DNA of 45,568 bases from Thermoproteota archaeon. Lineage in GTDB: Archaea > Thermoproteota > Methanomethylicia > Methanomethylicales > Methanomethylicaceae. The stretch spans positions 1 to 45,568 of the forward strand of contig JARXPE010000009.1 of assembly GCA_029887795.1 (NCBI GenBank), written 5' to 3'. A model generated the notes under the pieces. That model saw nothing but the letters and a program-made list of their open reading frames with translations. It was not told where the DNA came from and did not search any database. Below, piece by piece: positions 1 through 8,930 of the stretch. How positions within the stretch are numbered: position 1 is the stretch's first letter; each line of letters starts with the position of its first letter. The position numbers and the translations under genes were made by a program.

Positions 1-1169
1 TCCATATCCTCAAGCGTTCCAGACATAGATATTGTCGCAGCTACAGAGTTGATGACTTCTGATGTGGAAGTTCTTGGATCGAGGGCAATGATGTCCAATC
101 TTAGTGGTACATCATCGCCCTTTGTTAGTAGGTGAATAAAATCACTCCTTCCGGACGTCTCAACCCCTCGGAGGAAGAACTCGGCTAGTCGGTGTATATA
201 GGAACGGGGGATTTTCCCTTTTGATAGCTGGAGCGATTTTATTGACTCCCCAAATGCATGGATTTCTTCTAAAAAATAAATCGGATCCTCATCGATGCGT
301 GCTAGGCGAAGCGCGTCTTTAACGACCGACCTAAAATCAAGAATATGTTCACCCTCCCCCTTACCACTCAACAGATCCAAGACAGAGTCTGAGAACCTCT
401 TGACGGTCGGTTTACCGTACTTTTCCGACTCTTCGATCGACGCGTTTATTGTTGAGATTGATAGGTGGTCGCTCTCAAACTCGCTTGCTATCTCGGGGAG
501 ATTATGTGCCTCGTCTAATATTAACACATACTCTGAGAGGGGTCTCCCAAGTTTTTTTATAAAATTTTCCCTTATGGTGCTACTAAATAGATACGCATAA
601 TTCAGCGCGACCACATCCACATGGGGCAGCAGAAGTTTAACCATTTCGTATGGGCAGACCTCGAGTTTTTTGGACTCAGAGATCAGTGTGGGAGCGCCTG
701 TCGGTGTGTGAAGGAAGTCCTCCATCAACCCCCTGACCATGCCGACATCTTCCATATTCTCATAGTACTCGCACTTGCCACTCTTTGTCAGGTCGGAGCA
801 AAGCTCCATTACGGTTCGTGGGTCGTTTGAGAACCTTAACACGGCTTCATTGATGCACATCTCCGACCGTCCGCGGATGGATAGCCCTGAGACTTGCTTT
901 TTCTTATTTATTGCTTCAAGCTCTTCGACTACCCTATCGAGCTCCTTGTAGGTTCTGGCAGCGTAGAGAATTCCCAAACCATGCTTCTTGGTCGCTTGAA
1001 GTGCCCCGGCGAGTGACCCAACAGTCTTGCCCAAACCACTAGCTCCATCAATTATTGCGTGGGAACGCGAGTTGATTGTATTGTAAACGACCGATAGGAG
1101 TCGCTCCTGATTTGGTTTAAAAGAAGGGTACGGGAAGAAATTCCAGTTTTCCTTAAGCAAAAAATGCAC
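1..1169 (-). CDS. xpd: XPD/Rad3-type Fe-S DNA helicase, C-terminus missing at window edge
   Basis: This reading frame runs off the left edge, so only about the first 389 residues are visible. They carry a Walker A motif (GASGLGKT) near residue 38, four cysteines spaced as in the XPD iron-sulfur domain (SEMC, ELCSD, GKCEYY, EVCPYE), and a DEAH box (LDEAHNL). The last visible residues (MSGTLED) match the start of the second helicase half. XPD family members are 5'-3' superfamily 2 helicases of nucleotide excision repair. I chose the GTG at 1169 because a TATA-like AT-rich box at about 1192-1203 lies about 26 nt upstream, which fits a leaderless mRNA; a TTG one codon upstream is possible. The gene is divergent from the mevalonate operon. 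Confidence 0.9.
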   Translation of the reverse strand, partial: MHFLLKENWNFFPYPSFKPNQERLLSVVYNTINSRSHAIIDGASGLGKTVGSLAGALQATKKHGLGILYAARTYKELDRVVEELEAINKKKQVSGLSIRGRSEMCINEAVLRFSNDPRTVMELCSDLTKSGKCEYYENMEDVGMVRGLMEDFLHTPTGAPTLISESKKLEVCPYEMVKLLLPHVDVVALNYAYLFSSTIRENFIKKLGRPLSEYVLILDEAHNLPEIASEFESDHLSISTINASIEESEKYGKPTVKRFSDSVLDLLSGKGEGEHILDFRSVVKDALRLARIDEDPIYFLEEIHAFGESIKSLQLSKGKIPRSYIHRLAEFFLRGVETSGRSDFIHLLTKGDDVPLRLDIIALDPRTSTSEVINSVAATISMSGTLEDM

Positions 1170-1263
1170 CAATGATTTACGGTAAAGACATGATTTAAAA
1201 TTTTCGAATCCAAAAGGTTTTAGTCATCCCAAATGATTATTATGGTTTAATGGAGGGCGAGTA

Positions 1264-2559
1264 TTGAGTCTCAGGGAGTTTTTGGATGCGGAGGCGAAAG
1301 TTCCTGGCGGTCTTGTAGAGTTAAAAGAGGAACTCTCACCTATGTATGAGATTCCAAAGGTAATGAAGCAATATGATAACGGCCCACTCCTCTGGTTCCG
1401 AAGGGTCAAGGGGAGCGGTTTGGAGGTCGTTTCTGGGGTATGTGGAACTAGGGATAGGATCCTCAGAGGAATTGGAGCAAATTTGCAAAATTATTACGAC
1501 AAGATAATATCGGCAACCTCCAATCCAATCGAGCCGAAAATAGTCGAGGGCGGACCTGTTTTTGAGATTGAGGAAAAAGACCTGAGCAGCCTGCCAGTTT
1601 TGACACATTACGAAAAAGATGCGGGACCTTACATAACCGCAGGTATAGTAGTGGCTAGAAGTCCTGATGGCAAGTTCCAGAACTCCTCAATACATAGACT
1701 TTTGGTATTGGATAAAAGGAGAATGGCGATCAGGATAGTGCCAAGACACCTTTATTCTCTCCATCAAGAGGCTAAAAAAAGGGGCGAAGATCTTCAAGTG
1801 GCTGTGGTAATCGGGGCACATCCAGCAGTGATGGTGAGTGTGAACGCAGGTCCAAAGTACGGGGTGGACGAGCTGTGGGTTGCCAATGCCATGTTGGGCG
1901 GAAGGTTAAGACTTGCAAAGTGTAAGAGTGTTGACGTTAAGGTTCCAGCAGATTCAGAGATCGTGATCGAGGGAGTCATAAAAAAAGACGAAATGGTGGA
2001 CGAAGGACCGTTCGTTGATCTTACGGGCACTTATGACATCGTGAGAAAGCAGCCCGTACTAGAGGTCTTAAGGGTCATGCGAAGAAGGGACGCGATTTAC
2101 CAAGCAATACTACCTGGCGGTTCGGAACATAAACTTTTGATGGGCATGCCGAAGGAGGCAAGGATGTTCGAAGGGGTTTCTAAGGCAGTTCCAGAGGTAA
2201 AAGGCGTTAGGTTAACGCTGGGCGGGGCATGCTGGTTTAATGCTGTAATTTCCATAAAGAAGCAGGCGGAAGGGGATGCGAAAAACGCAATAATGGCAGC
2301 CTTCGGCGCGAACCCGAGTGTGAAGCATGTTATTGTCGTTGATGATGACATAAACATTGACGACATGTCTGAAGTGGAGTGGGCTATAGCCACGAGATTC
2401 CAAGGCGACGAGGACATAATACTTGTAAGAAAGGCGAGGGGATCTAGTTTGGATCCCTCATCCGATCAAGAAAAGATCTTGACATGTAAAGTTGGCATAG
2501 ATGCTACAATGCCTTGGAATAAGCCGAAGGAGAAGTTTGAAAAAGCAAAGATGCCATGA
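1264..2559 (+). CDS. UbiD-family decarboxylase, probable trans-anhydromevalonate-5-phosphate decarboxylase
   Basis: This 431-residue protein is a full-length UbiD-type decarboxylase; such enzymes use prenylated FMN. It is immediately followed by both subunits of an AcnX-type phosphomevalonate dehydratase. In the archaeal mevalonate pathway described for Aeropyrum pernix, the dehydratase makes trans-anhydromevalonate 5-phosphate and a UbiD homologue decarboxylates it to isopentenyl phosphate. The assignment of this substrate, rather than another aromatic or unsaturated acid, rests on gene context. The start is a TTG preceded by GGAGGGCGA, a good SD at suitable spacing. No ubiX-like flavin prenyltransferase gene is present in the window, so the cofactor must be supplied from elsewhere. 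Confidence 0.85.
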   Translation: MSLREFLDAEAKVPGGLVELKEELSPMYEIPKVMKQYDNGPLLWFRRVKGSGLEVVSGVCGTRDRILRGIGANLQNYYDKIISATSNPIEPKIVEGGPVFEIEEKDLSSLPVLTHYEKDAGPYITAGIVVARSPDGKFQNSSIHRLLVLDKRRMAIRIVPRHLYSLHQEAKKRGEDLQVAVVIGAHPAVMVSVNAGPKYGVDELWVANAMLGGRLRLAKCKSVDVKVPADSEIVIEGVIKKDEMVDEGPFVDLTGTYDIVRKQPVLEVLRVMRRRDAIYQAILPGGSEHKLLMGMPKEARMFEGVSKAVPEVKGVRLTLGGACWFNAVISIKKQAEGDAKNAIMAAFGANPSVKHVIVVDDDINIDDMSEVEWAIATRFQGDEDIILVRKARGSSLDPSSDQEKILTCKVGIDATMPWNKPKEKFEKAKMP

Positions 2560-2571
2560 GGGGGTTGTTTA

Positions 2572-3756
2572 ATGTACCTTAGCAGGGAAGAGGAGAGGAT
2601 GCTATCAGGGGAGGAGGGGCTCGCGGTCCAAAAAGCCATGCAACTACTAACGGCACTTGGAGAGGTCTTTGGGGCGGAGCGGATGGTGAAAATAGAGAGT
2701 GCCCAGATAGCAGGGGTCTCTTACGGCAATATCGGGGACGCTGGTATGGAATTCCTAGAAGACTGGGCAGACCTCGGAGGCAAGGTAAGGGTGAAGTCCA
2801 CCCTGAATCCAGCGGGGATGGACTTGGATAAGTGGAAAGAGATGGGGATAGATGATGAATATTATCAAAGACAGATGAGAATACTCAAGGCTTTCGAAAA
2901 GATGGGGGTGGAGATCACTTGTACATGCACTCCTTACTTGGTAGGGAATAGACCAAGGTCTGGAGCGCATGTGGCTTGGTCAGAATCTTCTGCAGTGGTT
3001 TTTGCAAACTCTGTTCTTGGTGCGAGGACAAATAGAGAAGGGGGACCATCAGCCTTGGCTGCCGCGATTACAGGAAGGACGCCTTGCTATGGACTGCATC
3101 TTGAAGACAATAGGGTGCCAACGGCAATTGTGAAAGTCGAGGCTAGACTGGAGTCCATATTCGACTTCAGTCTTCTAGGATATACCGTTGGCAGAATTTT
3201 GGGCTCAGGAATACCTTACTTCAAAGGAGTTTTAGTGAGGGATTTTGATAAGCTGAAGATAATGTCGGCTGCTTTAGCCGCTTCAGGAGGCATAGCAATG
3301 TTCTATGTGGGGGACAGGCGCCGAACTGCAGATAAATTGGAGAAGGTCTGTGTTGATCAGAGGGAGCTTGAGCTTTCCCGTGAGAAGCTTTCCTCAGAAG
3401 GCAAACCAGACCTTGCATGCATAGGATGCCCACACTGTAGTATTCAGGAACTCAGGGATCTGGCAAGGGCCCTTAAGGACAAAAGAGTGAAGGAAGGCTG
3501 TGCTCTATGGGTTTGGACCTCCCAAGGAGTTTACGATCAAGCGAAAGATCGAGGGTATCTGAGGGCTATAGAGGGCGCGGGTGGAAAGGTATTTACAGAC
3601 ACTTGCATGGTGGTATGTCCGCTTGAAAAGTCCGGCTATAGTCACATGGTATCAAATTCTTGCAAAGCAGCGCATTATGTACCTTCAACGTCTGGTTTGA
3701 AGGCCACCGCAACTGAGACATATTTAGTATTGGAAAGCGTTATGGAGGGGCGATAA
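2572..3756 (+). CDS. AcnX large subunit, phosphomevalonate dehydratase catalytic subunit
   Basis: This 394-residue protein matches the aconitase X catalytic domain. It has cysteine clusters expected to hold the Fe-S cluster: C117 and C119 in TCTCTP, a CIGCPHCS motif in the last third, and CMVVCPL near residue 350. In archaea the AcnX pair dehydrates (R)-5-phosphomevalonate to trans-anhydromevalonate 5-phosphate, an early step of isoprenoid synthesis for ether lipids. The gene starts 12 nt after the UbiD stop, with GGGGGTT as SD, and its stop codon overlaps the ATG of the small subunit by one base, so the three genes are almost certainly co-transcribed and translationally coupled. Confidence 0.9.
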   Translation: MYLSREEERMLSGEEGLAVQKAMQLLTALGEVFGAERMVKIESAQIAGVSYGNIGDAGMEFLEDWADLGGKVRVKSTLNPAGMDLDKWKEMGIDDEYYQRQMRILKAFEKMGVEITCTCTPYLVGNRPRSGAHVAWSESSAVVFANSVLGARTNREGGPSALAAAITGRTPCYGLHLEDNRVPTAIVKVEARLESIFDFSLLGYTVGRILGSGIPYFKGVLVRDFDKLKIMSAALAASGGIAMFYVGDRRRTADKLEKVCVDQRELELSREKLSSEGKPDLACIGCPHCSIQELRDLARALKDKRVKEGCALWVWTSQGVYDQAKDRGYLRAIEGAGGKVFTDTCMVVCPLEKSGYSHMVSNSCKAAHYVPSTSGLKATATETYLVLESVMEGR

Positions 3757-4169
3757 TGCAAGAGAGGACTTACAGGGGGAGAGGCGTGGCCAAGTTTGTA
3801 GGAAAAGGTGAGGCTCTGGTTTCGAGGCAGGGGATCTCCTTCTTCGGCGGAGTCGACCCTACGACGGGTTTGATCAGAGAAAAGGGGCACGATCTCTGCG
3901 GTCAGGATGTGACGGGCAAAGTCCTAGTATTTCCGAAGGGAAAGGGCAGTACGGTAGGATCTTATGTCCTCTACCAACTGAAGAAAAACGGTCATGCCCC
4001 TGCCGGGATAATTAACGTTGAGACGGAAGCAATCATAGCAACCGGGTGTATCCTAGCAGAGATCCCGTTGGTCGATAAACTTGAGGTAGATCCGATAAGC
4101 GCCATAAGTACCGGCGATTATGTGGTTGTGGACGGAAAGGAGGGGAGGGTTGTAGTTAGAAGGGGGTGA
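3756..4169 (+). CDS. AcnX small (swivel) subunit, phosphomevalonate dehydratase
   Basis: This 137-residue protein is the separate swivelling domain (DUF126) of aconitase X. The family's conserved serine motif is seen as KGKGSTVGSY, with Ser65 the likely catalytic residue. In bacteria and some fungi the two AcnX domains are fused; in archaea they are separate genes as here. It should form a heterodimer with the product of the preceding gene in the cytoplasm. The start ATG overlaps the last base of the large-subunit stop codon. Confidence 0.9.
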   Translation: MQERTYRGRGVAKFVGKGEALVSRQGISFFGGVDPTTGLIREKGHDLCGQDVTGKVLVFPKGKGSTVGSYVLYQLKKNGHAPAGIINVETEAIIATGCILAEIPLVDKLEVDPISAISTGDYVVVDGKEGRVVVRRG

Positions 4170-4173
4170 TGGA

Positions 4174-5445
4174 TTGAAGGTAGAGAGACCTTGGGGAATG
4201 ATAAAAGATCCAATACATGGATATGTACATATATCCAAGTTGGAAAAGGACGTTATCGACACTTTGCCCTTGCAAAGGCTAAGAAGGATAAAGCAGCTCG
4301 TATTTGCTGACCTTGTCTACCCCGGTGCAAATCACACTAGGTTTGAGCATTCTGTTGGTGTTATGCACCTAGCCGGGGTTTTGGGCAGGGTACTTCCTGT
4401 GGATATAACTGAGGAGGAGATTCAGATCGTAAGGTTGGCAGGTCTATTTCATGATGTCGGACACGGCCCATTCTCGCATACATTTGAGGAGCTCCTCATT
4501 AAGAAACTGAATAAGAGCCACGAGGACCTAGCACCATGGATAATTAGAAACTCGGAGCTTAAAGAGATCTTGGAGAGAAATGGACAGCCGGCAGATGATA
4601 TCGCGGAGCTAGCCGTTGGGAGGCTAAAGAAAGGCAAGGGTTTTCTGAACCAAATTTTGAGCAGCGCAGTTGATGTGGATAAGATGGACTTTTTGGTCAG
4701 GGACACCCACCATACAGGGGCGGAGTATGGAAAGGTGGATATACATAGGCTGATTTACACGATGGATGTTGTGGATGACAAGCTTGTGGTGGACAGTTCT
4801 GCTCTCGCAACGTTGGAAGCGTTTCTAATAGCTCGGGTCGAATCTTTCAAGGCGATATATTATCACAAAACCGCACGGGCGGCCCAGATACTCCTCGTAA
4901 AGGCTATGGAAGCTGCCGATGAGGAGTTAGGGATCTGCAAATTCAAGACTCCTGAGGAGTACTTGCGGATGGACGATTACAGTATGTGGTGTACGCTCAA
5001 GCAATGTAGCGCCTCATGTAAGATAATGGAGGACTTGGAGAAGAGGAGGCTTTTGAAATGTGCTTATGAGCGCGAAATGAAAGCGGAGGATAAGGCAGTA
5101 GCCAGTCTGTTTGGGCTCGAAGGGATAAGGAGGCAGATGGAGGAGGAGATCGCCGCGATCGCGGGCTTAGGTCCGGAGGATGTTTTCATAGATACGCCGT
5201 CCCTCCCCTCCATTCCATATAGACATGCTTTGGATTTCGATCCCATGGAGATACCCATAGTAGATGTTGAGGGGGGAGTCAGGAGGGTGCTTAAGGCGAC
5301 CAAGCTCTCTAAGACCATAGAGGTGTTGAGGGGATTCGTAAATATTGTTAGAGTCTACACCCATGAGAAGCATAGGGATAAAGTTAGAGAGGCAGCAGAA
5401 AGAGTTATGGGTAAATTGCCAGAGTCTGCCATGGTCTCTTACTGA
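4174..5445 (+). CDS. HD-domain phosphohydrolase (dNTPase/SAMHD1-like)
   Basis: This 423-residue cytosolic protein begins with the family hallmark DPIHGYV, followed by RFEHSVGV (His59) and the metal-binding LFHDVGHGPFSH (H93-D94). The downstream aspartate lies in VDKMDFLVRD. The family includes dNTP triphosphohydrolases and nucleotide-signal hydrolases; the substrate here cannot be read from sequence. The TTG start lies four bases after the AcnX small-subunit stop and is preceded by GGGGGTGAT, a strong archaeal SD, so the gene is translated as the last member of the mevalonate operon, though a functional link is unproven. Its 3' end overlaps the convergent tmk gene by 7 bases. Confidence 0.85.
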   Translation: MKVERPWGMIKDPIHGYVHISKLEKDVIDTLPLQRLRRIKQLVFADLVYPGANHTRFEHSVGVMHLAGVLGRVLPVDITEEEIQIVRLAGLFHDVGHGPFSHTFEELLIKKLNKSHEDLAPWIIRNSELKEILERNGQPADDIAELAVGRLKKGKGFLNQILSSAVDVDKMDFLVRDTHHTGAEYGKVDIHRLIYTMDVVDDKLVVDSSALATLEAFLIARVESFKAIYYHKTARAAQILLVKAMEAADEELGICKFKTPEEYLRMDDYSMWCTLKQCSASCKIMEDLEKRRLLKCAYEREMKAEDKAVASLFGLEGIRRQMEEEIAAIAGLGPEDVFIDTPSLPSIPYRHALDFDPMEIPIVDVEGGVRRVLKATKLSKTIEVLRGFVNIVRVYTHEKHRDKVREAAERVMGKLPESAMVSY

Positions 5446-6053
5446 TGAGTGGAAGATTCTTGCATCGCATTAAGTACCAAATCAAAGATCTCCTTATGCA
5501 CTTCTTCTATTGATTTACTTGCATCCACAACATGGTAGCGCATCTTACTGGCACGTTCCAAAAATTTTGTTCGGACCTTCCTTAGGAACTCAACATTCTC
5601 GAAACGGTCGTGGAGCACCCCCTTTCTCCTGAGAGATATTATGGGGTCAATATCCAATATTATGGTTAGATTGGGGCGTATGGCGCCCTTATTGATTGTG
5701 AGGATCCATTCCTCGTCCAAACCTTGAGAGGTCTGGTAAGCTATGGAGGACTCTAAGTACCGGTCGGTGACCACCACTTTGCCCTCATCCAGCCAAGGCC
5801 TTATGAAGTGAGTAATGTGATGGATCCTATCCGCCGCAAAAAGGAGGGCGTCCAATTCTGGCACACCACTAGGTTCTTTTAGAAAAGATCTTATCACGGC
5901 TTCTATCTTTCCTTCTGGGTTTGGCTCTTTTGTGAATACAGAATCGTACCCCATCTCCTTAAGACGATTAACCAAGAGTTTTGTTTGGGTCGAAGATCCT
6001 GCCCCGTCTATTCCCTCTATGGCGATGAAGAAACCTTTGTTATTTTTGCGCAT
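5439..6053 (-). CDS. tmk: Thymidylate kinase
   Basis: This 204-residue enzyme phosphorylates dTMP to dTDP in dTTP synthesis. It shows the P-loop GIDGAGSSTQ at residues 14-23, the DRY motif at 97-99 in VVVTDRYLESS, and the LID-region arginines in RRKGVLHDRFE. Length is typical. It is convergent with the HD gene and divergent from the XPF gene. A TATA-like box at about 6080-6091, read on the minus strand, lies close to 30 nt from the ATG, so the message probably has little or no leader. Confidence 0.95.
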   Translation of the reverse strand: MRKNNKGFFIAIEGIDGAGSSTQTKLLVNRLKEMGYDSVFTKEPNPEGKIEAVIRSFLKEPSGVPELDALLFAADRIHHITHFIRPWLDEGKVVVTDRYLESSIAYQTSQGLDEEWILTINKGAIRPNLTIILDIDPIISLRRKGVLHDRFENVEFLRKVRTKFLERASKMRYHVVDASKSIEEVHKEIFDLVLNAMQESSTHQ

Positions 6054-6125
6054 GATGGTTGATATGTCGCGGAAACTGTTATATTTTTATCCATAGAATT
6101 CTTGCTACATAGAGGCGGGCAATAG

Positions 6126-6147
6126 TTGAGCGATCAAGTCTTGAGCG
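6126..6147. repeat. Pair of 7-bp direct repeats in the tmk-xpf intergenic region
   Basis: TTGAGCG occurs at 6126-6132 and 6141-6147, a 15-nt period, and the second copy runs into the palindrome GAGCGCTC. It lies just upstream of the XPF start at 6165. It could be a regulator site, but two short copies may be chance. Confidence 0.25.
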
Positions 6148-6164
6148 CTCTTGTGGTGAATTGA

Positions 6165-6905
6165 ATGGGCGAGCACGGCACTTTGCTATCATTTATTTCC
6201 AAGGGCAAGGAGTCTGTAAGAATTCTGGTAGATCATAGAGAAAAACAATCACTTACGGTTAAGGAGCTTTTAAGGCTCGGGGCAGAGCTGGAGTTTAGGA
6301 GTTTGAGTGTGGGGGATTATGTAATTTCCGAATGTGTTGCGATTGAGAGGAAGACCATGGAGGACTTCGCAAACTCAATCATAGATAGGAGGTTATTCGA
6401 GCAAGCAAGAGCCCTTCGCTCCTCCTATAGTAGACCTCTTATAATTTTGGAAGGAAGGGGCCCGCTTATGAGGGAAATTCGCGAAGAGGCGATCACTGGC
6501 GCACTGGTCTCATTGGTGATGGATCTCAACATACCAGTGATCTGGGTTAATGATGCAGTTGAGTGTGCAAAGATCATAATGACAATAGCCAAGAGGGAAG
6601 AGAGAGGGGATTTGCGCTCAATCTCACTCAAGGACAGGAGGAGGGCAAAGACGCCAGATGAGGAGAAGGAGTACATAGTTGCAAGCCTACCGATGGTCGA
6701 GGCTGCTACCGCAAAGAAGCTTCTGTCGTTCTTTGGAAGTGTTGAGAAGGTCTTTACTGCTAGTGAACGCGAGTTAATGGAGGTAGAGGGCATAGGACCA
6801 AAGAAGGCAAAACGGATAAGAGAAGTTGTAACAGGAGCCTACGGCATCAAGACTTCCTGTGGCGCAGTTTCCCAAGAAGATCCAGGAGCGAAGAAAGAGA
6901 CTTAG
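6165..6905 (+). CDS. xpf: XPF/ERCC4-family structure-specific endonuclease (short form without helicase)
   Basis: The 246-residue protein has the ERCC4 nuclease core GD-Xn-ERK-X3-D: D23 and R25-E26 in VDHREK, GDY at 50-52, and ERKTMED at 61-67. A double helix-hairpin-helix DNA-binding region follows at about 183-223 (FFGSVEKVF and VEGIGPKKAKRI). There is no N-terminal Hef helicase, as in the short crenarchaeal XPF proteins, which cut 3' flap and branched DNA as dimers stimulated by PCNA. I see no clear PCNA-binding box at the C-terminus. The ATG is the first possible start because TGA precedes it in frame. The last 59 bases overlap the convergent zinc-ribbon gene. Confidence 0.9.
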   Translation: MGEHGTLLSFISKGKESVRILVDHREKQSLTVKELLRLGAELEFRSLSVGDYVISECVAIERKTMEDFANSIIDRRLFEQARALRSSYSRPLIILEGRGPLMREIREEAITGALVSLVMDLNIPVIWVNDAVECAKIIMTIAKREERGDLRSISLKDRRRAKTPDEEKEYIVASLPMVEAATAKKLLSFFGSVEKVFTASERELMEVEGIGPKKAKRIREVVTGAYGIKTSCGAVSQEDPGAKKET

Positions 6906-7200
6906 CCATCTTATCCAGCTCTGAAGGATCGTCGGTTTTACTCATCTTTTCCTTGAGCTGCTCAATCTTCTTTACCAAGTCTTCCTCTAGCTCCGAGACC
7001 TTCATTAATTCCAGTATTTCTTTCTCGTCCTCGTTAGACTTGACGAAGACCACCTTACGGTCGCAACCAGGGCATATAACTTCACCGCTACTCAGCTGGA
7101 AGAGCGGGGTTTTACAATCAGGACAATGGGTCTGAAGCATTGTGGCTCCTGCCCTTAATAGCTCCGCCCCTTTTTTTGCAACATCGTCACGAGTCTTCAT
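6847..7200 (-). CDS. Sjogren's-syndrome autoantigen-like (SSSCA1/p27) zinc-ribbon protein
   Basis: The protein opens with KTRDDVAKKGAELL and carries a zinc ribbon of two CxxC-type pairs (CPDC and CPGC), followed by a charged, probably helical region of about 60 residues (ELEEDLVKKIEQLKEKM). This layout matches the archaeal Sjogren's syndrome/scleroderma autoantigen 1 family, whose biochemical role is not established. I prefer the ATG at 7200 over the TTG at 7212, because GGTAAT lies just upstream as SD. The 3' 59 bases are antisense to the end of xpf. Confidence 0.75.
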   Translation of the reverse strand: MKTRDDVAKKGAELLRAGATMLQTHCPDCKTPLFQLSSGEVICPGCDRKVVFVKSNEDEKEILELMKVSELEEDLVKKIEQLKEKMSKTDDPSELDKMAKSLSSLLDLLGKLRHRKS

Positions 7201-7282
7201 TTCCATTACCAAATATTAACTATATGAAAATAATAATATAAATAGGACTATATTCTATTTGCTAAAGGACTGGTGATTATTC

Positions 7283-7537
7283 ATGAGTGGCGATAAAATG
7301 GCTCAAGCAATCAGCATCCTTCATAGGATAGCCGAGGATACGGGAGTGCCCAGGAATATAAGGAGGGCAGCTTCTGAGGCGATAAAGGTATTGCAGGGCA
7401 CAACCTATACCAACGCAGTTAAGGCCTCAAATGCCATTAGTATTTTAGAGGAGTGCAGTCAAGACCCGAATATGCCTCTCTTCGCCAGAACTGCAATATG
7501 GCAGGCGATCAGTGCCCTAGAACAAATAAAAGATTAA
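7283..7537 (+). CDS. UPF0147 family small helical protein
   Basis: This 84-residue protein is recognisable as the archaeal UPF0147 family (MAQAISILHRIAEDTGVPRN at the start, then two helical repeats around NAISILEECSQDPNMP). The family is widespread in archaea and its function is unknown. The start is well supported by GGTGAT eight bases before the ATG. It lies between two minus-strand genes with its own promoter region in the AT-rich stretch 7213-7260. Confidence 0.8.
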   Translation: MSGDKMAQAISILHRIAEDTGVPRNIRRAASEAIKVLQGTTYTNAVKASNAISILEECSQDPNMPLFARTAIWQAISALEQIKD

Positions 7538-7552
7538 ATTTTTTGCCAACAG

Positions 7553-8278
7553 TCAATCTAGTTGTAAGTCGGACATTAAAGCCATTAGAGTGGACCTTAT
7601 GTCTTTTGCCGCATAGATAGACCTGCCAACAATCGCGTGCCAGCGCTTCCCCATTATTTTTCCGCATGACCTGATGTCCCCGCCTTGAGCACCCAAACCC
7701 GGAAGGTAGTAGACTGGCGAGTCTACCATAGAGTCTATAATTTGTTTGTAACGGTTTAAAATTTGGAGGTTGTTGCCCGGAAGCACATAATCCTTTACGC
7801 CCATGCTAGACGCAGTCTTAAATATTTTTAATGGAGCGTCATCGGATATGTAACCGCCATTCGAGTTCAAGAAATCAGAAACAGTGAGAATGCCACCAAC
7901 AATTGGAATAATTCCCGCTTTTTTAAGCGACTCGATCCAAGCCATCTGTGTCGATGGACCACTGAAGGGGAATATTATTGCGTAGTCTAGCCCCGCCTCG
8001 ACCAGTGCATCGGAGAATATGTTACCGGTGTGTGGGACGTCGGTTGCGCCTTTTTGGTGATCATAGATTATCGGTTTCTCGGAGTAATTTCGGATTGTGG
8101 AGACAACCTTGAGTAGGCCGAACCGAAGGGCAAGGCTAAAGCCAATTTTATAAGCTCCAACCAGATCGAAGTCGCATGAGTTTACAACGATCTCTTGTAG
8201 TCTTTCAATAGAGTTGACATCGCAGGCTATCACTATGCTCTTCTCTTGAGTTATTCTCCTAAAGGGTCTTCCCCCCAT
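7553..8278 (-). CDS. pyrF: Orotidine 5'-phosphate decarboxylase
   Basis: This 241-residue TIM-barrel enzyme converts OMP to UMP, the last de novo step. The catalytic residues are visible: D20 in ACDVN, K44 in YKIG, and the D73-K76-D80 set in YDHQKGATD. The phosphate-binding end is seen as PGLGAQGGD and VGRSIY. It is the last gene of the pyr operon; its ATG lies inside the last codons of pyrE, a 20-base overlap that implies translational coupling. No better start is available downstream. Confidence 0.92.
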   Translation of the reverse strand: MGGRPFRRITQEKSIVIACDVNSIERLQEIVVNSCDFDLVGAYKIGFSLALRFGLLKVVSTIRNYSEKPIIYDHQKGATDVPHTGNIFSDALVEAGLDYAIIFPFSGPSTQMAWIESLKKAGIIPIVGGILTVSDFLNSNGGYISDDAPLKIFKTASSMGVKDYVLPGNNLQILNRYKQIIDSMVDSPVYYLPGLGAQGGDIRSCGKIMGKRWHAIVGRSIYAAKDIRSTLMALMSDLQLD

Positions 8279-8930
8279 AGATCTTTAGATAATTTGCGAT
8301 TTCTTCCATTTCTTTTATCGTTATTGAGCCGACTTCAAGAGCCGTTCTTGCCACATCTTGAACGGTAACTATTGATTTAACCGGAATGCCATATCTCTTG
8401 TAGAACTCCACAGTTGCCATGTATTCCGTCTCACCCTTTTCTAGCCTATCTACGGCAATTAGAACGAAGTTGATCTTCACGTTCCCGATAGAGGACAATA
8501 CTGAAAGAATCTCCTCTTTTGTCTTGCCAGTTGTCATGACGTCATCAAGTATGCCAATTTCGTCATCCTCACTAACCTTACCTATGATGAGTCCTCCTTC
8601 TCCGTGGTCTTTGGCCTCTTTCCTATTGAATGCAAACCTCTTAGAGATATTGAAGAGTTTGTGAAGGGCCATCGACGCAGAAACGACGATGGGTATTCCT
8701 TTGTAAGACGGGCCAAAGAGGACGTCTATTTCGTTGACGAGGCCAAACTCCACCAAAGCTTTAGCGTAAAATTCACCGAGTCGCCAAATGGAACTGCCTT
8801 CGCCTATTACACCAAGGTTGACGAAGTATGGGGAGATTCTACCACTCTTTAACCTGAACGAGCCAAATTTTACCGCACCTATTTCGAGAAGGAATCTGGA
8901 GAAGTCAGATTTTAGTTCTTCAAGACTCAT
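8259..8930 (-). CDS. pyrE: Orotate phosphoribosyltransferase
   Basis: This enzyme (223 residues from the chosen start) joins orotate and PRPP to give OMP. The PRPP-binding motif ILDDVMTTGK is at residues 127-136, and FGPSYKGIP and the substrate loop around KRFAFNRKEAKDHGEGG are typical. I set the start at the ATG at 8930 (MSLEELKSDF) because AGGAGGG lies 11 nt upstream. A frame-extended start at 8975 would add 15 residues that mostly overlap pyrDK. With the chosen start, the gene overlaps the pyrDK stop by 11 bases, the same arrangement as between pyrC and pyrDK. Confidence 0.92.
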   Translation of the reverse strand: MSLEELKSDFSRFLLEIGAVKFGSFRLKSGRISPYFVNLGVIGEGSSIWRLGEFYAKALVEFGLVNEIDVLFGPSYKGIPIVVSASMALHKLFNISKRFAFNRKEAKDHGEGGLIIGKVSEDDEIGILDDVMTTGKTKEEILSVLSSIGNVKINFVLIAVDRLEKGETEYMATVEFYKRYGIPVKSIVTVQDVARTALEVGSITIKEMEEIANYLKIYGGKTL

